Shown: positions 37,632 through 46,567 of the stretch, piece by piece
Position numbering within the stretch: position 1 is the first letter of the stretch
Layout: the number at the start of each line of letters is the position of its first letter
Source: Bacteroidales bacterium
GTDB taxonomy: Bacteria > Bacteroidota > Bacteroidia > Bacteroidales > WCHB1-69
Assembly: GCA_017551725.1 (NCBI GenBank)
Contig: JAFZKY010000014.1
Coordinates: 95,561-159,560, forward strand
Reading direction: 5' to 3'
Length of the DNA: 64,000 nucleotides
Notes under the pieces: generated by a model
What the model was told of the DNA's origin: nothing
What the model saw: only the letters and a program-made list of their open reading frames with translations
Database searches by the model: none
Program-made: the position numbers and the translations under genes

Positions 37632-38834
37632 ATGATTCCCTTTTCCCCACCGCATATCGATGAAAAAATCATAGAAGAAGTGGTTGCCGCCTTGAAGTCG
37701 GGGTGGATTACCACGGGGCCGCGCACAAAGGCTTTCGAGCAAAAGCTCGTCGGCTACTGCGGGGTGCCGCGCGTGCTGTGCGTCAGCTCGGCTTCCGCCG
37801 GCCTGGAGCTCATGCTCCGCTGGTTCGGCATCGGCCCTGGCGACGAGGTCATCGTGCCCGCGTACACCTACACCGCTACCGCGGAAGTGGTGCTGCACTG
37901 CGGAGCCAAACCCGTGATGGTGGATGTGGGCGAAAACTTTCTGATCACCACCGACAATATCCGCAAGGCCATCACCCCGAGCACCAAAGTCATTATCCCT
38001 GTGGACATTGCAGGCCTTCCCTGCGACTACGACGACATCAACCGACTGGTGAACGAACCCTCCATGCGGCAACAGTTCCGTCCCGCCAATGAGGTGCAAC
38101 GCCAGCTGGGGCGCATCCTGGTCATGTCCGATGCCGCCCACTCGTTGGGCGGGTGGTACAAGGGACGACGCACCGGCGCCCTCACCGACATCACCGTGTT
38201 CTCCTTCCACGCGGTCAAGAACTTGACCACGGCGGAGGGCGGCGCCATCTGCCTCAACCTGCCCGAGCCTTTTGACGCGGAGGCCCTGTACCGTGAGCTC
38301 TGCACCTTCTCGCTGCACGGCCAGTCGAAGGACGCGCTGGCGAAGACCAAACCCGGCAACTGGCGCTACGATGTCACCTACGCGGGCTACAAATGCAACA
38401 TGACTGACATGGCCGCCGCCATCGGGCTGATCGAAATCGACCGTTACGACAGCCTCATCCTCCAACGACGGCGCCAGATTTTCGAGGCCTACACCCAAGC
38501 GTTCAAAGACGACGACCGTTTCCAAATCCCTGAATTTGAAACCCTTGACAAGACCTCATCCTTCCACGTGTATGCCCTGCGCCTGCGCCATGCGGACGAG
38601 GCCCGCCGCGATGCGGTCATCCAGCGCATCTTCGACCAGGAGGTGAGTGTCAACGTGCATTTTATCCCTCTCCCGATGCTGACCTGCTATAAAAAACTCG
38701 GTTACGATATTCGGAACTACCCTGTTACCTACGATAACTATTCCCGCGAAATAAGCCTGCCCGTCTATTATGACCTTACCGACGAACAGGTGGAACTGGT
38801 CATCGAAGCGGTGAAAAAGGCGACGGAAAAATAA
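37632..38834 (+). CDS. DegT/DnrJ/EryC1/StrS-family PLP aminotransferase
   Basis: 400 residues. Uses pyridoxal phosphate, usually to aminate a keto-sugar nucleotide. The PLP-binding Lys is Lys196 in FSFHAVKNLTTAEGG; other signatures are GWITTGPRTKAFE, GDEVIVPAYTYTATAEV, SDAAHSLGG and the C-terminal SLPVYYDLTDEQVELV. Twenty-one bases after the ABC gene, so possibly co-transcribed, though functions differ. No sugar-nucleotide pathway genes surround it, so the substrate is unknown. Confidence 0.92.
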   Translation: MIPFSPPHIDEKIIEEVVAALKSGWITTGPRTKAFEQKLVGYCGVPRVLCVSSASAGLELMLRWFGIGPGDEVIVPAYTYTATAEVVLHCGAKPVMVDVGENFLITTDNIRKAITPSTKVIIPVDIAGLPCDYDDINRLVNEPSMRQQFRPANEVQRQLGRILVMSDAAHSLGGWYKGRRTGALTDITVFSFHAVKNLTTAEGGAICLNLPEPFDAEALYRELCTFSLHGQSKDALAKTKPGNWRYDVTYAGYKCNMTDMAAAIGLIEIDRYDSLILQRRRQIFEAYTQAFKDDDRFQIPEFETLDKTSSFHVYALRLRHADEARRDAVIQRIFDQEVSVNVHFIPLPMLTCYKKLGYDIRNYPVTYDNYSREISLPVYYDLTDEQVELVIEAVKKATEK

Positions 38835-38859
38835 TGCCCAATTGATAGCACTTTTTTAT

Positions 38860-38867
38860 TATCTTTG
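38860..38867 (+). promoter_or_regulatory. -7 box of the phosphate butyryltransferase gene
   Basis: TATCTTTG, 37 bases before the ATG at 38905. Confidence 0.65.
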
Positions 38868-38904
38868 CACCTATTAAAAAAAAACTCTAAAAAATTATAA
38901 CGAT

Positions 38905-39810
38905 ATGGATATCACTAAATTAGATCAAATGGTGGACTTGGTGAAGTCCAAACCCAGGAAAAGATTGGTGGCAGCCAATGCCAACGACGAACACACCATC
39001 CAGGCTGTCAACGCCGCCGTGGATATGGGCGTGATTGACGCCACCCTGGTGGGCGACACCGCCGCCATCGAACAGGTTTGCAAAACGCTGAACATCGACA
39101 TCAATAAATTCAAGATCATCCACGAGACGGTTGACACGAAGGCCGCCGCCATGAGCTGCGACCTCATCAACAACGGCGAGGGCGACATCCTGATGAAGGG
39201 ACTGCTCCCCACCGACAAATACATGCGCGCCATCCTCAACAAGGAGCGTGGCCTCTGTCCGCCCAACGCCACCCTGTCGCATGTGGCCGTGATTGAGAAC
39301 CCCGCCTACCACAAGCTGCTTATTGTGGGCGACGTGGCCATCATCCCGCTTCCCGACCTGAAGCAAAAGCAGGTAATTCTCCGCAACTTAGTGAACACAG
39401 CCAAGGCCATCGGCATCGCGAAGCCCAAAGTGGCCCTGATCTGCGCCACCGAGCAGATGCTGGCCGGTATGCAGGCCTGCGTGGATGCCGCCCTCATCGC
39501 CAAGATGGCCGAACGCGGCCAGATTGGTGGCGCTTATGTGGACGGCCCGCTCTCTCTCGACATTGCTATTGACAAGGAGACTGCTGAAATCAAGAAGCTG
39601 AAGAGCGATGTGGCCGGAGATGCCGACTGTTTGCTCTTCCCCAACATTGAGAGCGGCAACGTATTCTACAAATGCTGCACCAAGTTCAACCACGCTGAGA
39701 TCGGTGCCATCCTGATGGGTGCCAAGGTTCCCTGTGTGCTCTCCTCTCGCGGCGACAGCGCCAAAACGAAACTCTACTCCATTTCGTTAGCCGCCCTGCT
39801 GGCTAAATAA
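38905..39810 (+). CDS. ptb: Phosphate butyryltransferase (phosphotransacylase family)
   Basis: 301 residues, the length of Ptb and shorter than most phosphate acetyltransferases. Transfers an acyl group between CoA and phosphate. Conserved segments: AANANDEHTIQAV, DILMKGLLPTDKYMRAILNKERG, LSHVAVIENPAYHKLLIVGDVAI, and IESGNVFYKCCTKF. Butyrate kinase, its usual neighbour, is not here; cdaA follows after 21 bases. It may act in butyrate or branched-chain acyl metabolism; acyl specificity cannot be read from sequence. Confidence 0.88.
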   Translation: MDITKLDQMVDLVKSKPRKRLVAANANDEHTIQAVNAAVDMGVIDATLVGDTAAIEQVCKTLNIDINKFKIIHETVDTKAAAMSCDLINNGEGDILMKGLLPTDKYMRAILNKERGLCPPNATLSHVAVIENPAYHKLLIVGDVAIIPLPDLKQKQVILRNLVNTAKAIGIAKPKVALICATEQMLAGMQACVDAALIAKMAERGQIGGAYVDGPLSLDIAIDKETAEIKKLKSDVAGDADCLLFPNIESGNVFYKCCTKFNHAEIGAILMGAKVPCVLSSRGDSAKTKLYSISLAALLAK

Positions 39811-39831
39811 ACCCCTACAACACGCCCAGCC

Positions 39832-40617
39832 ATGCCCGACGCACTCAGCTTCCTCAACTTCCGACTGATCGATATCCTCGACATTCTGATCGTGGCCATC
39901 CTCTTGTACGAGTTGTACAAACTCACCAAGGGAACCGCCGCCGTCAAGCTGTTCTGGATCATCGCCCTGTTCTACGTGATCTGGAAGGCGGTGGCCTATC
40001 TCCATTTCACCCTGCTGTCGGAACTCTTGGGTGAGGTCATCAACGTGGGCATCCTGGCCATCATCATCCTTTTCGCGCCGGAGATACGCAAATTCCTGCT
40101 CTTCATCGGCGACGGGCGTCTCTTGCGCTTTTTCAACGAAAAATTGGGCCGCAAGGAGGATTCCGACACCTACCGCGAAGAAATAGAGGCTGTGCGCGAC
40201 GCCTGCCACAACATGTCGGCCACCAAGACGGGAGCCCTCATCATCTTCGCCCGCAAGACGCCGTTAGACGAGTTCCTCGAAACGGGCAAAAAGCTGGATG
40301 CCCTGCCCAATTCGGAACTTTTGGAGAACATCTTCTTTAAAAACAGTCCGTTGCACGACGGAGCCGTCATCATCAAGGACCATCGCATCGCGGCGGCACG
40401 CTGCATCCTGCCGGTGTCCAAGAATCCGAACCTCCCCCAGGAGGTGGGTCTCCGTCACCGCTCTGCCCTCGGCTCCACCGAGCTGACCGACGCCATCGCC
40501 GTCATCGTCTCCGAGCAGACGGGGAAAATCTCCATCTGCAAAGAAGGCCAGATGACCCGCGACCTCACGGACTCCTCCCTGCGCCAAATGCTTTTTGAGA
40601 ATCTCACCAAAGATTAG
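39832..40617 (+). CDS. cdaA: Membrane diadenylate cyclase (CdaA type)
   Basis: 261 residues: three N-terminal membrane helices within about residues 10-90, then a DisA_N catalytic domain. The two active-site motifs are present, DGA in [10 protein letters not shown] (about 176) and RHR in GLRHRSALG (about 208). Makes cyclic di-AMP from two ATP. The regulatory CdaR (YbbR) gene found beside cdaA in Firmicutes is absent, as is usual in Bacteroidetes. Twenty-one bases after ptb, same strand. Confidence 0.95.
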   Translation: MPDALSFLNFRLIDILDILIVAILLYELYKLTKGTAAVKLFWIIALFYVIWKAVAYLHFTLLSELLGEVINVGILAIIILFAPEIRKFLLFIGDGRLLRFFNEKLGRKEDSDTYREEIEAVRDACHNMSATKTGALIIFARKTPLDEFLETGKKLDALPNSELLENIFFKNSPLHDGAVIIKDHRIAAARCILPVSKNPNLPQEVGLRHRSALGSTELTDAIAVIVSEQTGKISICKEGQMTRDLTDSSLRQMLFENLTKD

Positions 40618-40655
40618 ACAATATTATTTATAAAACAACAACTAAAAAAAGAGAC

Positions 40656-41204
40656 ATGAAAAAATTCGTATGCAAAGTTTGCGGTTTCGTCTATGAAGGC
40701 GACACGCCCCCCGAAAGATGCCCTCAATGCAAACAACCTGCCGATAAATTCGAAGAAGTCAAGGAAGACGGTGAACTGACCTTCGCCACCGAGCACGTCA
40801 TCGGCGTGGCCAAGAGCTCCGACGAGGAGATGATCAAGGACCTCAACGCTCATTTCATGGGTGAAGCCACGGAAGTGGGCATGTACTTAGCCATGAGCCG
40901 TCAGGCCGACCGTGAAGGCTATCCCGAAGTGGCCGAGGCCTTCAAACGCTACGCCTTCGAGGAGGCCGAGCACTGCGCCAAATTCGCTGAGCTTCTGGGC
41001 GATGTGGTCTGGGACACCAAGACCAACCTGGAGAAGCGTATGATGGCTGAAAGCGGTGCCTGCGCCGACAAGATGCGCATTGCCAAACGCGCCAAGGAGA
41101 TGAATTGGGACGCCATCCACGATACCGTCCACGAGATGGCCAAGGATGAGGCCCGTCACGGCCAGGGATTCCAAGGCCTGTTCAACCGCTATTTCAAAAA
41201 ATAA
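40656..41204 (+). CDS. Rubrerythrin with N-terminal rubredoxin domain (reverse rubrerythrin)
   Basis: 182 residues. The rubredoxin iron site comes first (Cys6, Cys9, Cys22, Cys25: CKVCG and CPQC), then a ferritin-like four-helix domain with di-iron ligands ([30 protein letters not shown]). This order is the reverse of classical rubrerythrin. It reduces hydrogen peroxide in anaerobes. Single gene ended by a strong terminator. Confidence 0.94.
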   Translation: MKKFVCKVCGFVYEGDTPPERCPQCKQPADKFEEVKEDGELTFATEHVIGVAKSSDEEMIKDLNAHFMGEATEVGMYLAMSRQADREGYPEVAEAFKRYAFEEAEHCAKFAELLGDVVWDTKTNLEKRMMAESGACADKMRIAKRAKEMNWDAIHDTVHEMAKDEARHGQGFQGLFNRYFKK

Positions 41205-41223
41205 TCCAAATCAAAATGCTTCA

Positions 41224-41256
41224 ACGGGATGCACCCTCGGCGCATCCCGTTTTTTT
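41224..41256 (+). terminator. Intrinsic terminator after rubrerythrin
   Basis: 9-bp stem AACGGGATGC... / GCATCCCGT with a nine-base loop and seven T. Confidence 0.85.
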
Positions 41257-41270
41257 AATTCCATACCCCT

Positions 41271-42254
41271 ATGCGATTCCTGTGGCTCACCAGCCAATCC
41301 CCCTACATGAACCTGGCCACCGAAGAGTATCTGCTGAAAAATTCGGAGGAGGATATCTTCATGCTGTGGCAAAACGACGACTCCGTCATCATCGGGCGGT
41401 ACCAGAACGCCCTCGCGGAGATTGACACGGACTACGTGGAGCAACACCACATCACCGTGGCCCGGCGACTGACTGGCGGCGGGGCCGTGTTCCACGACCT
41501 CGGCAACCTCAACTTCACCTTCATCCAGAACATCCAGCCCCACGAGAAGGAGATCGACTTCCTGCGCTATCTGCAGCCTATTGTGGATGCTCTCCGCTCG
41601 CTGGGGGTGCCGGCCGCCTTCTCGGGTCGCAACGACATCGTCATCGACGGCAAGAAGATCTCGGGCAACGCCATGACCTTCTACGGCAACCGGGCCCTGG
41701 AACACGGCACCTTGCTCTTCTCCACCCTGCAGTCCAAGCTGGCGGGCGCACTGAAGGCGGACCCGATGAAGTTCAGCGACAAGGCCGTGAAGTCGGTGCG
41801 CAGCCGCGTGACCAACATCTCCGAGCACCTACCCCACCCTATGGATGTGCTCTCCTTCAAAGATTATCTGATGCGGTTCGTCATGCAGCCACACGGCATC
41901 AGTGAGCCCGACCGTCTCACACCCGCCGAGGAGGCCGCCATCCGCGAACTGGAACGCACCAAGTTCAGCACGTGGGAGTGGAATTACGGAAAATCCCCGC
42001 AATACGCTTTTTCGAAAAAGACGAAAACCAATGGAGGCATCGTCCAAGCCCTGATGGACGTGCAAAACGGCCATATCCGGAGCGTGCGCTTCTTCGGCGA
42101 CTTCTTCTCCAGCAAAGATCCGGACGAGCTGGCCGCCCTGCTCATCGGGCAGCCGCACGAGCGCGCGGCGATAGCCAATCTGCTGGACACGGTGGCTGTT
42201 GGCGACTACCTGAACAACGTCACCGCCGCAGAACTGCTTGATTTACTGACATAA
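41271..42254 (+). CDS. lplA: Lipoate-protein ligase A
   Basis: 327 residues, usual length with the C-terminal accessory domain. Activates free lipoate with ATP and attaches it to lysine of H protein and 2-oxoacid dehydrogenase E2. Signatures: N-terminal MNLATEEYLL, IIGRYQNA, RRLTGGGAVFHDLGNLNFTFI, and GRNDIVIDGKKISGNA (catalytic Lys region). A likely target, gcvH, is at 18748. No promoter box is obvious in the 14-base gap after the rubrerythrin terminator. Confidence 0.95.
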   Translation: MRFLWLTSQSPYMNLATEEYLLKNSEEDIFMLWQNDDSVIIGRYQNALAEIDTDYVEQHHITVARRLTGGGAVFHDLGNLNFTFIQNIQPHEKEIDFLRYLQPIVDALRSLGVPAAFSGRNDIVIDGKKISGNAMTFYGNRALEHGTLLFSTLQSKLAGALKADPMKFSDKAVKSVRSRVTNISEHLPHPMDVLSFKDYLMRFVMQPHGISEPDRLTPAEEAAIRELERTKFSTWEWNYGKSPQYAFSKKTKTNGGIVQALMDVQNGHIRSVRFFGDFFSSKDPDELAALLIGQPHERAAIANLLDTVAVGDYLNNVTAAELLDLLT

Positions 42255-42264
42255 GAGCAAGAAA

Positions 42265-42292
42265 AAGGCGGAACGCTTTCACATTCCGCCTT
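42265..42292 (-). terminator. Terminator between lplA and tRNA-Cys
   Basis: 9-bp stem AAGGCGGAA / TTCCGCCTT with a ten-base loop. On the minus strand it is followed by a T run, so it ends the tRNA-Cys transcript; it touches the encoded CCA. Confidence 0.75.
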
Positions 42293-42365
42293 GGAGGTCT
42301 CTTCCAGATTCGAACTGGAGTCAACGGTTTTGCAGACCGGTACCTAACCACTCGGCCAAGAGACC
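42292..42365 (-). tRNA. tRNA-Cys (anticodon GCA), CCA encoded
   Basis: Minus strand: acceptor GGTCTCT/AGAGACC fully paired, anticodon loop CTGCAAA with anticodon GCA, T loop TTCGAAT, discriminator T as expected for tRNA-Cys, then genomic CCA. Confidence 0.95.
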
Positions 42366-42380
42366 ATTCGTTTGAGGCGG

Positions 42381-42388
42381 CAAAGATA
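42381..42388 (-). promoter_or_regulatory. -7 box of tRNA-Cys
   Basis: TATCTTTG on the minus strand, 15 bases before the tRNA 5' end. Confidence 0.7.
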
Positions 42389-42458
42389 CACTTTTTTTTG
42401 ATATGCTGCCCTTTAGCATAAAAAATTCAAAAATCGGCTACTGCAAACCTGCTTCCCC

Positions 42459-42893
42459 TTATTTGTTCGGGTAGGGCACCACGATGTCGTCGCAGTACTC
42501 GCAGCGGTAGGAGCGTTTGTCCTTGTCCACCAGATGGAACACATGGTCGAAGTAGTGCTCCACGGAGGTCACGCAGCGCGGGTTCTTGCAGTGGATGATG
42601 TTGGTCACCGTCTCCGGCACCTCCAGCTTCACCTTCTTCACCGTCTTGCCGTCCTCGATGATGTTCACCGTGGCGTTCGGGTCGATGAGGCCCAGGAAGT
42701 CGTAGTTGATGTCGATGACGTTGTTGATTTTGATGATGTCCTTCTTGCCCATCTTGAGGCTGAAGGCGTTCATGATGAGGGCCACGTTGTAGTCGGCCTT
42801 GTCAAGGTGGAGGTAGTTGAACACGGTCATGCCGTAGCCGGCCTTGATGTGGTCGATGACGATTCCTCTTTCTATACTGTTGATTTCTAACAT
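42459..42893 (-). CDS. pyrI: Aspartate carbamoyltransferase regulatory subunit
   Basis: 144 residues, slightly short of the usual 150. The N-terminal allosteric nucleotide domain (IERGIVIDHIKAGYG, NAFSLKMGKKDIIKI) and the C-terminal zinc domain are both present, with the four zinc cysteines in CKNPRC and CEYC. Binds CTP/ATP and tunes PyrB. Twelve bases after pyrB in the same operon. Confidence 0.96.
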   Translation of the reverse strand: MLEINSIERGIVIDHIKAGYGMTVFNYLHLDKADYNVALIMNAFSLKMGKKDIIKINNVIDINYDFLGLIDPNATVNIIEDGKTVKKVKLEVPETVTNIIHCKNPRCVTSVEHYFDHVFHLVDKDKRSYRCEYCDDIVVPYPNK

Positions 42894-42905
42894 AGTCGTG
42901 GGATT

Positions 42906-43829
42906 TTAATAGATGCCTAAAAGTTTTAATATGAGAGCCATGCGGACATACATGCCGTTTTTGGCCTGGTTGAAATACTGCGCGCGCGGGTCGCTATCGA
43001 CCTCGGTGCTGATTTCGTTCACGCGGGGCAGCGGGTGCAGAATGTACGTGTCGGGACGCGCGTAAGTCATCTTCTCGGCGTCGAGAATGAAGCGGTCCTT
43101 GAGGCGGATGTAGTCTTCCTCATTGAAGAAGCGTTCGCGCTGCACACGGGTCATGTACAGGAAGTCGAGCTGGCCCATGTAGGGTTCCATCTGGTCCACC
43201 TCCTCAAAGGGGATGCCCTTCTTGCGCACCACCTCCTCGCGGATGTACTCGGGCACGCGGAGCTCCTCGGGAGAGATGAAAATGAAACGAACACCCTCAT
43301 AGTTGCTCAGGAACTTGACCAGGGAGTGGACAGTACGCCCGAACTTGAGGTCGCCGCAGAAGCCGTAAGTCTTGTTCTCCACGTTGCCGCGGAGGCGTTC
43401 CACGGTGAGGATGTCGGTCAAGGTCTGCGTGGGGTGCTGGTGACCGCCGTCGCCGGCGTTGATGAGCGGCATCTTGATGTAATGGCTGGCCATGCGGGGC
43501 GCACCCTCCTTGGGATGGCGCATGGCCGCAATGTCGGCGTAGCACTCGATGGTGCGCAGCGTGTCGGCGATGCTCTCACCCTTCGCAGTGGAGCTGGAGT
43601 TGGGCTCCGAGAAGCCGATCACCTTGCCGCCCAAACGCAACATGGCCGCCTCAAAGCTGAAGCGCGTGCGCGTGCTCGGTTCATAAAAAAGAGTTGCCAG
43701 AATCTTACCCTCGCAACTCTTGCTGTATTTCTCCGGATTGTCAACGATCTGATGAGCCAAATCGAAAATCTCGCGAAATTCTTCGCGTGTGAAATCCGCA
43801 GGGTCTATTAAGCATCTGTTTTTTAACAT
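42906..43829 (-). CDS. pyrB: Aspartate carbamoyltransferase catalytic subunit
   Basis: 307 residues, full length. First committed step of pyrimidine synthesis. The carbamoyl-phosphate motif [15 protein letters not shown], the HPTQTLTDI segment and the aspartate-binding HPLPRVNEI are intact. Forms the holoenzyme with PyrI. The leader of about 65 bases shows no clear attenuator. Confidence 0.98.
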   Translation of the reverse strand: MLKNRCLIDPADFTREEFREIFDLAHQIVDNPEKYSKSCEGKILATLFYEPSTRTRFSFEAAMLRLGGKVIGFSEPNSSSTAKGESIADTLRTIECYADIAAMRHPKEGAPRMASHYIKMPLINAGDGGHQHPTQTLTDILTVERLRGNVENKTYGFCGDLKFGRTVHSLVKFLSNYEGVRFIFISPEELRVPEYIREEVVRKKGIPFEEVDQMEPYMGQLDFLYMTRVQRERFFNEEDYIRLKDRFILDAEKMTYARPDTYILHPLPRVNEISTEVDSDPRAQYFNQAKNGMYVRMALILKLLGIY

Positions 43830-43899
43830 AATAAATCCTCTCTCTATTTTGTGAATATTAATTGATGACGTTTTGAAAATCCTTCCCGTAAAACCTTTG

Positions 43900-43907
43900 C
43901 AAAAATA
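43900..43907 (-). promoter_or_regulatory. -7 box of pyrBI
   Basis: TATTTTTG on the minus strand, about 70 bases before the pyrB ATG. Confidence 0.65.
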
Positions 43908-43993
43908 GAAAAATAATTTTTTTCAAACCCCAGCCTGTGATTTTTTTTGCAATTTTTGATTTTCAATGCAAATTTGAAAACAATTATCAAAGG

Positions 43994-46552
43994 CTAACGG
44001 CCAACCGGCAGCAACTCCATCCGGTCAAACAGCAGCATATTGGGGACAATGACGCTGCAGGGAACCCCGTTCATGGGAGGATAAATGCCACCATACCAAG
44101 AGCCTTTCACCATCAAATTATAGGCAACACTCTCTTTGGTGGCTGCTGATACCTGCATGAAATCAGACACAAAATAATTGTCGGAGGCCATCCGAACAGG
44201 TGTCTCCTTACCGGTGTGCACATCCACCTGTACCATATACATAGGCTGGAAATCCGATTCAAACCAATATTCCGACATATTCCGGTCATTGAATTTGCGG
44301 ATGATGTAAGCATGATTGTATCCAGCAGCGCGTGCTTTCTTGCAAAGCATTTTCTTCAGATTCTGTGTGTTCGCCGTTTGGTGACAGGTCAGGCGCAGCA
44401 CGCCAGCACCCACCATTGGCCGCAAACGATCCTCTGAAAGATCCAACCTCCGATGTCCGTTGGAAGTCTTAGAGGATAGTGTCGGCGTACGGTCGGAAAG
44501 CAGGCTGTAGAGTTCTCCCCGATGAATGATTTCAGTATGCGGAGGAACCTTCACCCCTTCGGCATCCACGTTGTACTGGCCAATAAGCCGCATACCGCCG
44601 TAACTTCCGAGGGTGTCCAGCGCATCCACATCACAGGAGGCGGCTATCACCTGCTGCGACAGGCACTTCTCCAATCGGCTGCCTACAAGATTATGTCGGA
44701 CATGTTCGCCCAGTGGGACACGAAACGCATATATACTCTGACTTGTGTTTTCCGTAAACGCATGGGCGAAAAGTTGAGCCACCGCCTCTCCTTCCACCAA
44801 CACCGGCCCGTCGTAATATTGTGTGGGTTTGGATGCCTCTGCCATCATTTTCAACCGGTTGCTCAGCAATTGCATCCGATCCTGCCATCCGGCCATATCA
44901 GGAAAATCCTCTAAATCACGTACATATACAAGATCCTCATCGGAGAATTCTCCGCCATCGGGTGTCTTGGTTTTCGCAGAAAGGCGGATGCAGATGACCG
45001 AAAAAGGCTGCCGGTATTGAATTTTGTCGCTGGAATAGTAGCACACTTCTACCTGATAGGCATTCGCATTCACGTTGGATTCTATTGTGGTGTCCTGAGC
45101 GAGCATTGCCGACAGTTCGCAGACCAGTGCCGTCATTTTGTCCTTGTCAACAGGTAAATATTTTTTCTCCGCATCATAAAAACGAGGCTCCTCCCGATAG
45201 CCATCGCGAGGACGTTTTATGCGCTCCCAAGAATCAAACGAGCTCATAATCAAATTCTTGTATTCGAGCTCTTTCCACGCCTCCCGATAAGCAGCATCCA
45301 ACGAACGGCGCAGCAGCATCCTGAAATTGTCGTAATGGCTGTCCGCTGGCAGGCTCACGGGTTTCGTATGCCCGAGGAAATCCGCCGACACCCCTTCATT
45401 GTTCAGCATTTTGTCACCCAACAGCACCCGACTGTTGAGCGTCCGGATAGGCGTTTCCTCCATCTGAAGCAGGGTGCCGGCACGGGCTCCCATCTGCAGG
45501 CTCCGACCATCCACCCAATAAAACTCCGAGCGGTAAGGCACGGGCATCCCTTTGTCCTGTAATTCCAAGTCTATCTCTTCCACCTCATCGCGTACGGCGC
45601 GGAAGAACATATCGGAAGCTGTTTCGACCGCGTGGTCATGGTGGGTTTCGTAGGGCGACAATATAAGACGTTCTTTATATTCAGAATAATTATCCCCTGA
45701 AAGAGACGGTTTCTCCATCTTCTCCTGAAAATCCCGAAGCAGGCTGTCGGCCACGTTGTGCCACTCGTTTTCCGATGGCACAAGATTCGGGCTTACGGTC
45801 TCCAATTGTTGATCCACATTGAAATATGAGCCATCGGGCCGCCACCCCCGTATCGAAAAGGTGTAATCCGCTGTTTCCTCATTTTCAACCTCATAGCTTC
45901 CTTCACTATCCACAAACCACGATCTTTTGCATTCGTAAACCATTTTAGCCTCACTCTCACCATTGGACATATCCCGCACATGGGCTGTAATCTGTCCGAG
46001 CAAGGCAGAGCACACCTTCGGATCAAAACTTTCCGGATGTCTCGGCTGGTAGCCAACCCGTTGCACAGGATGAGTGAAGACATCGTCTTCAGATTGGACC
46101 ATAAAATGTTTCCGAATGCGTAACGTCTGGTATTCTTTACGTGCCGCTTTATAGGCCTTATCCACCGCCGAACGGATGATACTGCAGACGAGTGGTTCAT
46201 TTTCATCGTACAACGGCAACAAGAGATTGCTTCCTTCATGATAATTGCAGGCCCTATCCAAGTCACCCACAATAATTTTTACGTAAAGCCAACGCCCATA
46301 TTCCGGGTTCGGGGCAACGGGACTGCCCATATAAGCGGCCAACGTACACGAATATTCCTCTACAACCGAAAGCGACATATAGGTAACTGGAGCGTCGCCT
46401 TTGGACAGGTTGGCGAATAAGGTATTCTGTTCTTCCTGTAAAATGGTGCCCATAAAATCCTCTTCCACCTCCGAAGGCTGCGCCCAAACGACATTCGCCA
46501 TACCGAAGCACAGCAACAGGGTGCAAAACAGAATTTTACGCAAAGTTTTCAT
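43994..46552 (-). CDS. Secreted TldD/PmbA-related protein, metal motif apparently lost
   Basis: 852 residues with a signal peptide (1-24, ending VVWAQ). The architecture follows the 'metallopeptidase TldD-related' exported proteins of Bacteroidetes: repeated helical segments such as SAVDKAYKAARKEYQTL and SLDAAYREAWKELEYK, and a C-terminal TldD/PmbA beta domain (GSRLEKCLSQQV, HTEIIHRGELYSLLSDRTPT, TSNGHRR). At the place where TldD has the HExxxH zinc motif, residues 593-602 read QLFAHAFTEN, so metal binding is doubtful. Likely periplasmic. It lies 15 bases downstream of purA and is probably transcribed with it. Function unknown. Confidence 0.75.
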   Translation of the reverse strand: MKTLRKILFCTLLLCFGMANVVWAQPSEVEEDFMGTILQEEQNTLFANLSKGDAPVTYMSLSVVEEYSCTLAAYMGSPVAPNPEYGRWLYVKIIVGDLDRACNYHEGSNLLLPLYDENEPLVCSIIRSAVDKAYKAARKEYQTLRIRKHFMVQSEDDVFTHPVQRVGYQPRHPESFDPKVCSALLGQITAHVRDMSNGESEAKMVYECKRSWFVDSEGSYEVENEETADYTFSIRGWRPDGSYFNVDQQLETVSPNLVPSENEWHNVADSLLRDFQEKMEKPSLSGDNYSEYKERLILSPYETHHDHAVETASDMFFRAVRDEVEEIDLELQDKGMPVPYRSEFYWVDGRSLQMGARAGTLLQMEETPIRTLNSRVLLGDKMLNNEGVSADFLGHTKPVSLPADSHYDNFRMLLRRSLDAAYREAWKELEYKNLIMSSFDSWERIKRPRDGYREEPRFYDAEKKYLPVDKDKMTALVCELSAMLAQDTTIESNVNANAYQVEVCYYSSDKIQYRQPFSVICIRLSAKTKTPDGGEFSDEDLVYVRDLEDFPDMAGWQDRMQLLSNRLKMMAEASKPTQYYDGPVLVEGEAVAQLFAHAFTENTSQSIYAFRVPLGEHVRHNLVGSRLEKCLSQQVIAASCDVDALDTLGSYGGMRLIGQYNVDAEGVKVPPHTEIIHRGELYSLLSDRTPTLSSKTSNGHRRLDLSEDRLRPMVGAGVLRLTCHQTANTQNLKKMLCKKARAAGYNHAYIIRKFNDRNMSEYWFESDFQPMYMVQVDVHTGKETPVRMASDNYFVSDFMQVSAATKESVAYNLMVKGSWYGGIYPPMNGVPCSVIVPNMLLFDRMELLPVGR

Positions 46553-46567
46553 CCGAATACAATGCTG

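Noticed and set aside
36627-38525. 632-codon open frame on the minus strand across the ABC and DegT genes
   Set aside because: It overlaps two well supported genes and their junction; no recognisable domain.
42894-43993. Pyrimidine attenuator or riboswitch before pyrB
   Set aside because: The leader is about 65 bases, AT-rich and without a stable hairpin plus T run.
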